DNA from: Spirochaetaceae bacterium
GTDB taxonomy: Bacteria > Spirochaetota > Spirochaetia > SZUA-6 > Bin103
DNA length: 64,000 nucleotides
Reading direction: 5' to 3'
Assembly: GCA_028818385.1 (NCBI GenBank)
Contig: JAPPNY010000208.1
Coordinates: 1 to 64,000, forward strand
The number at the start of each line of letters is the position of its first letter. Position 1 is the first letter of the stretch. This document shows, piece after piece, positions 57,275 to 64,000 of the stretch. Made by a program: the position numbers and the translations under genes. The notes under the pieces are model-generated. The model was given only the letters and a program-made list of their open reading frames with translations, was not told the DNA's origin and did not search any database.

Positions 57275-58343
57275 AGCTGACCTCGACCCGGTACCGCGCA
57301 CTGCCGCCGTGTGCGTCCAGGGCCTCGACCATGCCCACCGTGATCACCTCGTCGGCGGTCAGGCCGCGGTAGGGAGAGTTGCCGAAGTAGTCGTCCAGCA
57401 TCGTTCGCAGCGACTCGCGCGTCACTGCCGACCCGTCCGGAAGGCGAATCTCCTGGTCGACGGCTGCCAGCACGCTGGCGGTGTCCTTCTCCAGGAAGCG
57501 GTCGGCCCCGTCGAGCACCGCCATGACGACCGATGTCCGGTCGGCCAGCGCCTTGTTGCGGGCTTCCGAGGCGCTCATGCGCCGTTCGGCTTCCGCGGCC
57601 GATTCCATGGGAGCGGGAGACCAGTTGGCGGGGACCCGTTGCTCGTTGGAGAACAGGATCGCCGAGACCAGCCACGTGTCTCCGACGGGGCGCAGCACGA
57701 ACCGCTGCTCGGTGCCCCAGAACGGAACGGCGGCCGACAGATCCATGCGAGCGTCCAGGCTGACCTCGAAGGCGTCCGCCAAGGCCCCGGTTCCGATCCC
57801 GTAGCGGTGAGCCATCACGTTGTCGACGTCGTAAATCTGGCCGAGCGAGATTCCCGCCAGCGATCGCTCCGCGAACAGCGCGTCCAGCACGGAGTGCGCC
57901 TGGGAGCGGGTCACGTTCGTTCCCGCCACGAATACCGAGCCGTCCAGCATGGACACGATCGCGTCGGAGTCGTGGGCCAGGAAGGCGCTTGCGAGACGCA
58001 GCAGCTGCGACACCACCAGGCTGGATGTCCAGCCCGTCGTGTCGACCTCTTCAGCCGGCGGCCGGTCGGGCAGGTCGATCTTCTCGCGTTGCTGCTCCCC
58101 GATGGCATCCGGGTCCAGAGCGGGGTTCAGTTCGAAGGCGAGCCGGCGCATCCCTGCGGCCAGCTCGATCTTGCCCACTTCCTCGTACTGAAGACCTGCC
58201 AAGTAGTACGACTCGGCCATCTCGACCTTTTTCTCCGGGGGAAGAGCCGCCAGATCGGCCGGCAGGGCGAGGGCCGGCGTACCCAGCGCCAGCAGACAAG
58301 TGACGAGTCCTGTTGCGGTCAAGAACCGGCGAACGGTAACCAT
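57174..58343 (-). CDS. Conserved exported protein of unknown function, 389 aa
   Basis: A signal peptide is clear (MVTVRRFLTATGLVTCLLALGTPALA, cleavage after ALA), so the protein is exported. The mature part starts LPPEKKVEMAESYYLAGLQYEEVGKIELAAGMRRLAFELNP, a TPR-like helical repeat. Two similar segments follow, each beginning with a short helix and a VSMLDGSVF or LAAVDQEIRL strand (about residues 125-215 and 280-385), reminiscent of NTF2/SnoaL-like domains. I do not recognise a named family. Transcription is toward the YkgJ-type gene, with overlapping 3' ends. Confidence 0.75.
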   Translation of the reverse strand: MVTVRRFLTATGLVTCLLALGTPALALPADLAALPPEKKVEMAESYYLAGLQYEEVGKIELAAGMRRLAFELNPALDPDAIGEQQREKIDLPDRPPAEEVDTTGWTSSLVVSQLLRLASAFLAHDSDAIVSMLDGSVFVAGTNVTRSQAHSVLDALFAERSLAGISLGQIYDVDNVMAHRYGIGTGALADAFEVSLDARMDLSAAVPFWGTEQRFVLRPVGDTWLVSAILFSNEQRVPANWSPAPMESAAEAERRMSASEARNKALADRTSVVMAVLDGADRFLEKDTASVLAAVDQEIRLPDGSAVTRESLRTMLDDYFGNSPYRGLTADEVITVGMVEALDAHGGSARYRVEVSFKAQYQEAFPSFRSGQSLELRDADGRWVVYAIS

Positions 58344-58431
58344 GGCGGGAACACTATACCATCAGCGGCGGCGTGTGACGAGACGACGCAAGCGCCGGTC
58401 GGACGGGAATCGTGGGCCGCGCGCGGAACCT

Positions 58432-58516
58432 TGCCGGAGACCGGATTCGAACCGGTACGGTCCATGCGGACCAGGGGATTTTAAGTCCCCGGTGTCTACC
58501 GTTTCACCACTCCGGC
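58432..58516 (-). tRNA. tRNA-Leu (TAA anticodon)
   Basis: An 85-nt class II tRNA with a long variable arm. The acceptor GCCGGAG pairs with CTCCGGC, the anticodon stem GGGGA/TCCCC holds loop CTTAAAA with TAA, and the T-arm is GGTTCGAATCC. No CCA is encoded. A promoter fits 10 nt upstream. Confidence 0.97.
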
Positions 58517-58526
58517 GCGGGTCCGG

Positions 58527-58556
58527 AGCCTAACGACGGCTTCGACGCCGGGTCAA
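58527..58556 (-). promoter_or_regulatory. tRNA-Leu promoter
   Basis: On the minus strand TTGACC (58551-58556), 18 bp, TAGGCT (58527-58532). Transcription would start about 4 nt before the mature tRNA. Confidence 0.6.
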
Positions 58557-58588
58557 ACCTCGGCGCGCCACCGCCGCCCCGCACGCAT

Positions 58589-58618
58589 TTGACCGTTACG
58601 CCCGGAGCGTACTACCGT
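58589..58618 (+). promoter_or_regulatory. Predicted rplU promoter
   Basis: TTGACC (58589-58594), 18 bp, TACCGT (58613-58618). The -10 ends 7 nt before the rplU GTG and no Shine-Dalgarno lies between, so the message is probably leaderless. Confidence 0.55.
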
Positions 58619-58625
58619 TGGGATT

Positions 58626-58964
58626 GTGTATGCGCTCGTAGAGATCAAGGGAAAGCAGTACCGGGTGAGTCCCGGTACTGAAATCGTCGTCGATCGACTG
58701 TCGGCCGCGCAGGCGGAGTCGTTCGATCTGGAGTCGGTGCTGCTGTTGTCCGACGGTCATGATGTCCGGGTGGGCAATCCGTATGTCGCCGACGCACGGG
58801 TACGCGCGCGTGTGGCCGGTGAGGAGCGCGGCAGGAAGATCAGGGTGTCGACCTACCGCCGCCGCAAGCGCACGCAGCGCACGCGTGGCCACCGGCAGCG
58901 CTACACGCGCCTGGTGATCGAGGACGTGGTCGCGGGCGCAGCCGCGGAAGCCGCGGCTTCCTGA
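58626..58964 (+). CDS. rplU: 50S ribosomal protein bL21
   Basis: The 112-residue protein starts MYALVEIKGKQYRVSPG, the L21 signature, and has RKIRVSTYRRRKRTQRTRGHRQRYTRLVIEDV, the conserved basic segment. A short Ala-rich tail follows. The GTG at 58626 is fixed by the conserved N terminus. rpmA follows after 12 nt, giving the usual rplU-rpmA pair. A promoter predicted directly upstream leaves no room for a leader. Confidence 0.97.
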   Translation: MYALVEIKGKQYRVSPGTEIVVDRLSAAQAESFDLESVLLLSDGHDVRVGNPYVADARVRARVAGEERGRKIRVSTYRRRKRTQRTRGHRQRYTRLVIEDVVAGAAAEAAAS

Positions 58965-58976
58965 GGAGAGGCAGAC

Positions 58977-59267
58977 ATGGCTCACAAGAAGGGTGGAGGA
59001 AGCTCGCGCAACGGGCGCGACTCGATCGGCCGCAGGCTCGGCGTCAAGCGCTACGGTGGCGAACGCGTACACGCGGGCACCATTCTGGTGCGTCAACGCG
59101 GAACCCGGGTGCATCCCGGGCCGAATGTCGGCCTGGGCAGCGACGACACGCTGTTCGCACGGTCTTCCGGCCTGGTCAGGTATTACCGTCGCCGCAACCG
59201 GAAGTTCGTCTGCGTCGATTCCAGCGGCCCTGTTGACGGCCCTGCGGAGCAGCCCGTCGCGCGCTGA
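58977..59267 (+). CDS. rpmA: 50S ribosomal protein bL27
   Basis: The 96-residue protein starts [34 protein letters not shown], typical of L27, which reaches the peptidyl-transferase centre. [20 protein letters not shown] is the second conserved block. The C terminus is slightly extended. GAGGAGAGG lies upstream of the ATG. nadD follows on the same strand. Unlike in some Firmicutes and Actinobacteria, no N-terminal cleavage motif precedes the AHKK sequence. Confidence 0.97.
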   Translation: MAHKKGGGSSRNGRDSIGRRLGVKRYGGERVHAGTILVRQRGTRVHPGPNVGLGSDDTLFARSSGLVRYYRRRNRKFVCVDSSGPVDGPAEQPVAR

Positions 59268-59324
59268 CCGGCGTCCGTGCGGACGGCTGCCGGCTGCCCC
59301 GTGTCCTGCGCCGGACCGGGTGCC

Positions 59325-59888
59325 GTGAGGACGGCCATCTTCGGAGGGACCTTCAATCCGGTCCACAACGGCCATCTCCATCTCGCCGCCACCGTCTGTG
59401 CGGAGTTGGCGTACGGGCAGGTGGTCTTCGTGCCCGCGCACGTTCCGCCGCACAAGGACGCCGACGAGCTGATCGCCGGCTCGCACCGGCTGGCGATGCT
59501 GCGCCGGGCGGTCGCCGGACACGATGCCTTCCGGGTGGACTCGTGCGAATTGGACCGCCGCGGGGTTTCCTACACCATCGACACGGTGCGATACCTCGGC
59601 GCGGTGCGCGGCCGGTTGGGAGTCATCATCGGTGACGATCTGGCGGCCGACTACCGGTCATGGCGCGAGGCGCCCAGCCTGGCCCGTGAGGCCGACCTGA
59701 TCCTGGGCCGGCGCATCGACGGCAGCGCGCCGCTGCCGTTCCCGCACCGGGTCGTCCGCAACGTGCGGCTGCCGCTCTCTTCCCGGCTCATCCGCGACCG
59801 GCTGCGCGCCAGCCTTCCGGTCGATCATCTCACGCCGCCCGCGGTCCTCGAGTACATCCGCTCCCACGGGCTCTATGGCGCGACATGA
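59325..59888 (+). CDS. nadD: Nicotinate-nucleotide adenylyltransferase
   Basis: NadD converts nicotinate mononucleotide to deamido-NAD. The GGTFNPVHNGH signature is at 7-17 and ISS-type SSRLIRDRL near the C terminus. GTG 59325 is chosen because MRTAIFGGTFNPVH matches the family N terminus; GTG 59277 would add 16 residues without support. Its stop overlaps the LCP gene start (ATGA). The rplU-rpmA-nadD-rsfS order is common in bacteria, often with obgE, which is missing here. Confidence 0.94.
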   Translation: MRTAIFGGTFNPVHNGHLHLAATVCAELAYGQVVFVPAHVPPHKDADELIAGSHRLAMLRRAVAGHDAFRVDSCELDRRGVSYTIDTVRYLGAVRGRLGVIIGDDLAADYRSWREAPSLAREADLILGRRIDGSAPLPFPHRVVRNVRLPLSSRLIRDRLRASLPVDHLTPPAVLEYIRSHGLYGAT

Positions 59889-61144
59889 GGGTTGCCGGCC
59901 CGCGCCGGGGACGGGCGGTGACCGGGGTGATCACGGGGCTCATCGTGGTCATCGCGACCGGCGCATTCGTCCTGAGCTTCGTGAGACTGCGCAGCGACGC
60001 GGTGAGCGACCTGATCGATGCCCAAGGTCGCATCGCCGTGACCTTCATGCTTCCCATCGACGAACCGTCGCCTTCCTTCGAGGTGCTCATGCTCGACGCG
60101 AGGACCGGCCGCGCGGCGTTGCTGTTCGTTCCCGGGTCGATCGGCGTGGTGCTCCCGGACCCGCAGCGGATCGGCGCCATCGCGGCGCTGTACGGCCCGG
60201 ACGGCCACGCCGCGCTTGGCGGGCGCCTGGCCGAGCTCCTCGATCTGCAACTCGACTTCTACGTCGACCTGTCGTACGAAGGGCTCGGGCGGCTGGTCGA
60301 CGTGCTCGGCGGCGTCGAGGTCGTGATCCCGGACACCATTCGGATCCTCGATGCGGACCGCCGCGTTCTGCTGCCATCGGGCAGCGTGGTGCTGGATGGC
60401 GACATGGCGCGTGCCTACCTCTCGTACCGGAACGCCGAGGAACCTGCCGCCGAGCGGGTCGAACGGGTGCACCGCCTGATGCAGGGCCTGCTACGATCCA
60501 TAGCCGACAGCCCTGTGGTGCTGTCCGACCCCACCGCGAAGCGGTTGCTGTACGATGCGGTCGTCACCGATCTGAACCGGCGCGCCTTCGACCGACTGTT
60601 CGCCACGCTGGTCGAACTGGACACCGACAGGATCAGTTTGCTGCGGGTCCTCGGAAGAGTTCAGGAGGTCGACGATCGCCCGCTGTTGTTCCCGTATGAA
60701 GAGGGCGCGCTCCTGCGGGATTCCGTCAAGCAGACCATCGCCGCCCTGTCCGTTCCGCTGGACGCCGGGGACGGGGACGTGACTCCCGCCGTGGAGGTGC
60801 TCAACGGCACCCGCACGAGCGGTCTGGCTGCGCAGGCGGCGACGGTCTTCGAGAGCTTCGGCTACCGGGTCGTGGCAGTGGACAACGCCGACCACCCCGA
60901 TTACGAGCGGACGCTGTTCGTCGGCCGGCGGGGCGATCCGGAGCAGGCACGTCTGGTTGCGGCATTGATTCAGTGCGAAGGGGATACAGCGCAGGCCGCG
61001 GACAGAGCAATCGCCGCGGACAGAGCAATCGCCGCGGACAGAGTCATCACCCCGGATCGTGCCATCGCTGCGTCGTCGGCCGCCGCGGACGTGACGGTGA
61101 TCCTGGGGCGCGACTTCAACGGCCGCATCTGTCAGTCGCGGTAG
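59885..61144 (+). CDS. LytR/CpsA/Psr (LCP)-family protein
   Basis: The 419-residue protein has an N-terminal membrane helix (~12-32), an LCP-like domain (EVLMLDARTGRAALLFVPG, then LDFYVDLSYEGLGRLVDVLGGVEVVIPDTI and ARAYLSYRN) and a C-terminal LytR_C-type domain starting VEVLNGTRTSGLAAQAATVFE. LCP proteins attach polymers to peptidoglycan in Gram-positives; in spirochaetes the function is unknown. The C-terminal domain is interrupted by an 18-bp tandem repeat (60995-61066) encoding DRAIAA units. The ATG overlaps nadD; rsfS follows after 2 nt. Confidence 0.87.
   Translation: MRVAGPRRGRAVTGVITGLIVVIATGAFVLSFVRLRSDAVSDLIDAQGRIAVTFMLPIDEPSPSFEVLMLDARTGRAALLFVPGSIGVVLPDPQRIGAIAALYGPDGHAALGGRLAELLDLQLDFYVDLSYEGLGRLVDVLGGVEVVIPDTIRILDADRRVLLPSGSVVLDGDMARAYLSYRNAEEPAAERVERVHRLMQGLLRSIADSPVVLSDPTAKRLLYDAVVTDLNRRAFDRLFATLVELDTDRISLLRVLGRVQEVDDRPLLFPYEEGALLRDSVKQTIAALSVPLDAGDGDVTPAVEVLNGTRTSGLAAQAATVFESFGYRVVAVDNADHPDYERTLFVGRRGDPEQARLVAALIQCEGDTAQAADRAIAADRAIAADRVITPDRAIAASSAAADVTVILGRDFNGRICQSR
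60995..61066 (+). repeat. 18-bp in-frame tandem repeat in the LCP gene
   Basis: Units GCCGCGGACAGAGCAATC at 60995 and 61013 are identical, the third (61031) has one change and the fourth (61049) is degenerate. The peptide is (A)DRAIAA repeated. Confidence 0.85.
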
Positions 61145-61146
61145 AC

Positions 61147-61593
61147 ATGGCACAACAGGAAGACGTCCACCCCGCGAGCGGCAGCCAGCGAACCGCCCTG
61201 GCCCTGGCCGAGTTGCTGGTCGAGCACCAGGCCGAGGAGACGGTCGTCCTCGACGTGAGGCGGCAGAGCGGCTGGACCGACTACTTCGTGATCGCGACCA
61301 CGCGGAGTCATGCTCACTTGCGCGGCGTCCTGCGCCACCTGGACATCGCGCTGCGCCGGATGGGCGACGGCGGCCGCGAACGCACGGGGCAAAGCCTGCG
61401 CCGTGCACCGGACGACAGCGGGTGGGTGCTGGTCGATCTGGGAAGCGTCGTGATCCACCTCATGACCGAGGAGCAGCGGCGGTTCTACGAGTTGGAGAGG
61501 CTCTGGTTCCGGAGTCCTGCGGTCTTCCGGGACCGCGGTTCGCGTCCGGACGCGGACACGCAGGTTTCCAAATCGCGTTCACCGTCCGTATAA
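61147..61593 (+). CDS. rsfS: Ribosomal silencing factor RsfS
   Basis: RsfS binds uL14 and prevents joining of ribosomal subunits in stationary phase. The 148-residue product has TALALAELLVEHQAEETVVLDVRRQSGWTDYFVIATTRSHAHLRGV and a later GWVLVDLGSVVIHLMTEEQRRFYELERLW, the family hallmark. The ATG at 61147 follows the LCP stop by 2 nt. A basic, disordered tail of about 25 residues is unusual but not disqualifying. The gene ends before the tRNA-Gln promoter. Confidence 0.94.
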   Translation: MAQQEDVHPASGSQRTALALAELLVEHQAEETVVLDVRRQSGWTDYFVIATTRSHAHLRGVLRHLDIALRRMGDGGRERTGQSLRRAPDDSGWVLVDLGSVVIHLMTEEQRRFYELERLWFRSPAVFRDRGSRPDADTQVSKSRSPSV

Positions 61594-61594
61594 T
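61565..61594 (+). promoter_or_regulatory. tRNA-Gln promoter
   Basis: TTTCCA (61565-61570), 18 bp, perfect TATAAT (61589-61594). Transcription would start a few bases before the tRNA at 61605. rplY, pth and tilS may be read from it too. Confidence 0.65.
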
Positions 61595-61604
61595 TCTGTG
61601 TCGA

Positions 61605-61676
61605 TGGGACGTCGGCAAGCGGTAAGCCACCGGTTTTTGGTACCGGCATTCGCAGGTTCGAATCCTGCCGTCCCAG
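61605..61676 (+). tRNA. tRNA-Gln (TTG anticodon)
   Basis: A 72-nt cloverleaf: acceptor TGGGACG pairs with CGTCCCA (61669-61675), the anticodon stem CCGGT/ACCGG holds loop TTTTGGT with anticodon TTG, and the T-arm is CAGGTTCGAATCCTG. CCA is not encoded. Confidence 0.97.
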
Positions 61677-61698
61677 ATGATACCTATGGAGCAGATAC

Positions 61699-62328
61699 GT
61701 GGAGCAATTGGCATTACGGGCTGAGCCCAGATCGAAGACCCGGACGCGGGAGGCACGCCGGCTGCGCCGTGAAGGGCGGGTGCCGGCGGTAGTATACGGC
61801 GCCGCCGAGGCGGAGTCGATCTCCGTTGACGCGACGGAGGTGCAGCGGCTGTTCCGCCATGCTTCCGAGAGCACCATCATCTCCCTTTCCACCGGTGACG
61901 GCGACCGCGACGTACTCATCAAGGACTACCAGACCGACCGTATCACCGACAAGCTCCTGCACATCGACTTTCTCGAGGTGGTAGCCGGCCGCACCCTGCG
62001 CACCCACGTCCCGCTTCACTTCCAGGGTACGCCGATCGGCGTCCGCGAGGGAGGCATCCTGGAGACGCTGCTGCGCGAACTGCACGTCGAGTGCCTGCCG
62101 CGTGACTTGCCGGAGAGCATGGACATCGACATCGAAGGGCTGGACAGCGGGGACTCGATTCACGTGCGGGATCTGGACACGCCGGAAGGCGTCCGCGTCC
62201 TGAGCCCTGCTGACCAGGTGGTCTGCCTCGTCGCTCACCGTCTCGCCGAAGAAGAGGAAGAAGAGGTCGATGAGGAGGAGATCGAAGAGGAAGGCGAGGA
62301 CGTCGAGGTTCCCGACGCAGAGGCTTAG
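61699..62328 (+). CDS. rplY: 50S ribosomal protein bL25 (long CTC form)
   Basis: The 209-residue product is the long form: an N-terminal L25 domain binding 5S rRNA (RSKTRTREARRLRREGRVPAVVYG) and a C-terminal TL5/CTC domain (LLHIDFLEVVAGRTLRTHVPLHFQG). A highly acidic tail (EEEEEEVDEEEIEEEGEDVE) ends it. GTG 61699 has GGAG 7 nt upstream. The rplY-pth pair is a common arrangement; here the tRNA-Gln promoter probably serves both. Confidence 0.96.
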   Translation: MEQLALRAEPRSKTRTREARRLRREGRVPAVVYGAAEAESISVDATEVQRLFRHASESTIISLSTGDGDRDVLIKDYQTDRITDKLLHIDFLEVVAGRTLRTHVPLHFQGTPIGVREGGILETLLRELHVECLPRDLPESMDIDIEGLDSGDSIHVRDLDTPEGVRVLSPADQVVCLVAHRLAEEEEEEVDEEEIEEEGEDVEVPDAEA

Positions 62329-62371
62329 CGCGGCGGGGCACAGGCCGGCCGCGTCCGAAGGCCGGCTGCTG

Positions 62372-62938
62372 GTGGTCGGTCTGGGCAACCCGGGTCCTCG
62401 GTACACGGATACCCGGCACAACGTCGGGTTCCGGATCGTGGAAGCGCTGGCGGATGCTGCCGGCGCGCGGATGAAGCGGCGCGGTATCAGCCGCTACACC
62501 GTGGCGCGCGTCGAGTCCGAGGGCAGCAGTGTCTTCCTGGCGGAGCCGCTGACCATGATGAACCGATCCGGCGACGTGCTTGCCGCGCTTCTTCGGTTCA
62601 GTGGGTGCACCCTGCTGCAGACCCTTGTCATCTGCGACTCCCTCGATCTGCCGGCAGGAGCGGTGCGCTTGAAGCGCTCGGGCTCCTCCGGCGGCCACAA
62701 CGGGCTGGCATCGATCATCGCCGCCGCCGGCGGCGGCGGGTTTCCCCGGCTGTGGGTCGGCGTGGGCAGACCCGACGGCAGGGGCGACGTGATCCGCCAC
62801 GTGCTGGGCGCGCCGGGCGCGGAGGATCACCAGCGAATCGATGCGGCCGAGCGCTTCGCGGCAGCGCATGTGCTGCGCCTGGCGAACGAGCCGATCGATC
62901 GGGTGATGCATGCGGTCAACTCATACGAACCCGACTGA
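62372..62938 (+). CDS. pth: Peptidyl-tRNA hydrolase
   Basis: Pth recycles tRNA from peptidyl-tRNA released during translation. VGLGNPGPRYTDTRHNVGF contains the catalytic His (about 16) and FLAEPLTMMNRSG, VICDSLDLPAGAVRLKRSGSSGGHNGL and PRLWVGVGRP follow. The family N terminus is M-x-x-(I/V)VGLGNPG, which leaves GTG 62372 or the CTG codons at 62366 and 62369. The longer ATG 62270 would add 34 Arg-rich residues antisense in character to the acidic rplY tail and is unlikely. The TGA (62936-62938) lies in a 15-bp tandem repeat. Confidence 0.93.
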   Translation: MVGLGNPGPRYTDTRHNVGFRIVEALADAAGARMKRRGISRYTVARVESEGSSVFLAEPLTMMNRSGDVLAALLRFSGCTLLQTLVICDSLDLPAGAVRLKRSGSSGGHNGLASIIAAAGGGGFPRLWVGVGRPDGRGDVIRHVLGAPGAEDHQRIDAAERFAAAHVLRLANEPIDRVMHAVNSYEPD

Positions 62939-64000
62939 GGCGAACCCGACTGAGGCGAACCCGACTGAGGCGAACCCGACTGAGGCGAACCCGACTGAGG
63001 CGATCCTGACTCAGGTAGAGCGCGCCCTGCGGTGTCTGGGCGTCAGCCATGGCCATACGGTCGTCGCCGGATACTCCACGGGGCCCGATTCCACCGCTCT
63101 CCTGGCGCTGTTGTGCCGGTTGCGCACGCGGATGGGCATTGAGGTGGTCGCCGCGTACTTCGACCACGGACTGCGTTCCCGCCGCGAAATCGACGGCGAC
63201 GTCGTCCACGCGCGTGCGGCCTCGAGCAGTCTGCAGGTCCCGCTGCGCGTGGGCACCGGGGCGTCGAGCGGGGAGTCCGTTCGGGGCGGCCCGGAGGCGG
63301 CCGCCCGCGCCGCCCGCTACCGTTTCCTGGAGGGCCTTGCCGGCGAGTGCTGCGCCGACTGGATCGCGGTGGGGCACACGGCCGACGACCGGGCGGAGAC
63401 CGTGCTCATGCGGGCGCTGCAGGGAACGGGCGTCGCCGGCCTCGGCGGCATGCGGGCACGGCGCGGCCGGGTCATCCGCCCGCTCGAGACACTGCGGCGT
63501 GACGATCTGCGGGCATGGCTGCATCGGGAAGGGCTGTCATTCCGCCGCGACTCGCAGAACGGCGACCCGCGATTCACCCGCAACCGCGTGCGCGACCTGC
63601 TCGGCGACATCGAACGCAGGTTCCCGGGGGCAGCGACGCGCCTGGCCGAGGTGGGGCGGCAGGCCGAGCAGACCCAGGCCTTCGTCGCGGCGCAGGCGGC
63701 GGAGCGGCTGCCCTGGAGGCGGACCGCTCTCGGCATCGCACTGCCGTGGCAGGAGTTCCGGACCGCTCCGGAGGCGCTGCAGATGGAGGCGCTCTTCCAG
63801 GGCTACGATTCGCTGCTGCGCGGCACGGGTCCGCGTCGCCTGCCGCGCCGATTCCTGATCCCCATCCTGCGAGCGGCGGGAAAGAACGCGGCGCGGGTGC
63901 GCGCGGCCGGCCACAGTGTGGTCATCGAGCGCCTGGCAGCCCATCTGGTCATGTCGGCCGCGGTTGTCCATGGCGCCGGAACCGGCTATCTTTGGAAGGC
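62910..64000 (+). CDS. tilS: tRNA(Ile)-lysidine synthase TilS, 3'-truncated
   Basis: TilS modifies C34 of tRNA-Ile(CAU) to lysidine. ATG 62910 lies inside pth (29-nt overlap). After MRSTHT the frame runs through the 15-bp repeat as five ANPTE pentapeptides, then AILTQVERALRCLG, the usual TilS start. The PP-loop reads YSTGPDST where SGGxDS is expected. GHTADDRAETVLMR, GMRARRGRVIRPLE and FTRNRVRDLL are typical. The frame is open to the window end, so the C-terminal domain is incomplete. Confidence 0.9.
   Translation, partial: MRSTHTNPTEANPTEANPTEANPTEANPTEAILTQVERALRCLGVSHGHTVVAGYSTGPDSTALLALLCRLRTRMGIEVVAAYFDHGLRSRREIDGDVVHARAASSSLQVPLRVGTGASSGESVRGGPEAAARAARYRFLEGLAGECCADWIAVGHTADDRAETVLMRALQGTGVAGLGGMRARRGRVIRPLETLRRDDLRAWLHREGLSFRRDSQNGDPRFTRNRVRDLLGDIERRFPGAATRLAEVGRQAEQTQAFVAAQAAERLPWRRTALGIALPWQEFRTAPEALQMEALFQGYDSLLRGTGPRRLPRRFLIPILRAAGKNAARVRAAGHSVVIERLAAHLVMSAAVVHGAGTGYLWK
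62926..63015 (+). repeat. 15-bp tandem repeat spanning the pth stop and the tilS N terminus
   Basis: Five perfect units CGAACCCGACTGAGG begin at 62926, 62941, 62956, 62971 and 62986; a sixth (63001) has three changes. In the pth frame the first unit holds the TGA; in the tilS frame each unit reads ANPTE. Confidence 0.95.

Noticed and set aside
62270..62371. Pth start at ATG 62270
   Set aside because: The extra 34 residues are only another frame of the acidic rplY tail and have no counterpart in the family.
62926..63015. CRISPR-like array
   Set aside because: Units are contiguous with no unique spacers and no cas genes occur; it is a simple tandem repeat in coding sequence.

Overview
This GC-rich bacterial window is almost completely packed with housekeeping genes. 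Gene content and order point to a spirochaete (Spirochaetota). The strongest sign is the block rsmH-ftsL-murF-ftsW-ftsQ-ftsA-ftsZ-xer-dprA-xer-hslV-hslU, which follows the Borrelia/Treponema cell-division/hslVU neighbourhood. Two EF-G-like genes in tandem, two apolipoprotein N-acyltransferases, and several exported or conserved proteins of spirochaete type agree with this. No phage, plasmid, IS element, CRISPR array or secondary-metabolite cluster is visible.

Layout: (1) 1-3471, end of a 2-oxoacid dehydrogenase E2, biotin ligase, groEL. (2) 3603-8897, small conserved protein, yajC-secD-secF, and a convergent double-domain CDP-alcohol phosphatidyltransferase. (3) 8980-13651, tRNA-Ile, RHH protein, pcm, a DegT-like protein without its lysine, nadK, recN. 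(4) 13696-26665, DUF1820-like gene, then mraZ and the division/cell-wall operon through ftsZ, two Xer recombinases flanking dprA, hslVU. (5) 26666-32110, a 320-bp gap where flagellar genes start in Borrelia, a WhiG/FliA sigma factor, a class B PBP, two LysM/M23 peptidases. (6) 32111-39141, secA-surE, a lipoprotein, NAD(P)HX repair, a membrane protein. (7) 39278-44914, two EF-G paralogues, pgeF, bioY. (8) 45096-54351, gltX, glyQS, tyrS, rpsT, HU, lnt, response regulator, bactofilin, rho. (9) 54378-64000, ABC ATPase, second lnt, YkgJ-type cluster protein, exported protein, tRNA-Leu, rplU-rpmA-nadD-LCP-rsfS, tRNA-Gln, rplY-pth-tilS (cut by the window end).

The genes form a growth and envelope toolkit: translation, protein export (SecADF/YajC), lipoprotein maturation (two Lnt), division (Fts, MraZ), wall remodelling (PBP, M23, LCP), chromosome resolution (Xer) and proteostasis (GroEL, HslUV).

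I found no convincing new multi-gene system. The unusual signals are local. Short tandem duplications of 15-18 bp lie at gene edges, some copying a stop codon; one also encodes a peptide repeat at the TilS N terminus. Several downstream genes appear to start at CTG inside a CTGA stop/start overlap. Promoters of the form TTGACS-N17/18-TANNNT end only 6-8 nt before the start codon, suggesting leaderless mRNAs. A textbook MraZ operator appears expanded into an 18-bp repeat. A 60-bp promoter duplication precedes gltX. Positions of promoters, hairpins and repeats were read by eye and are not computed predictions.
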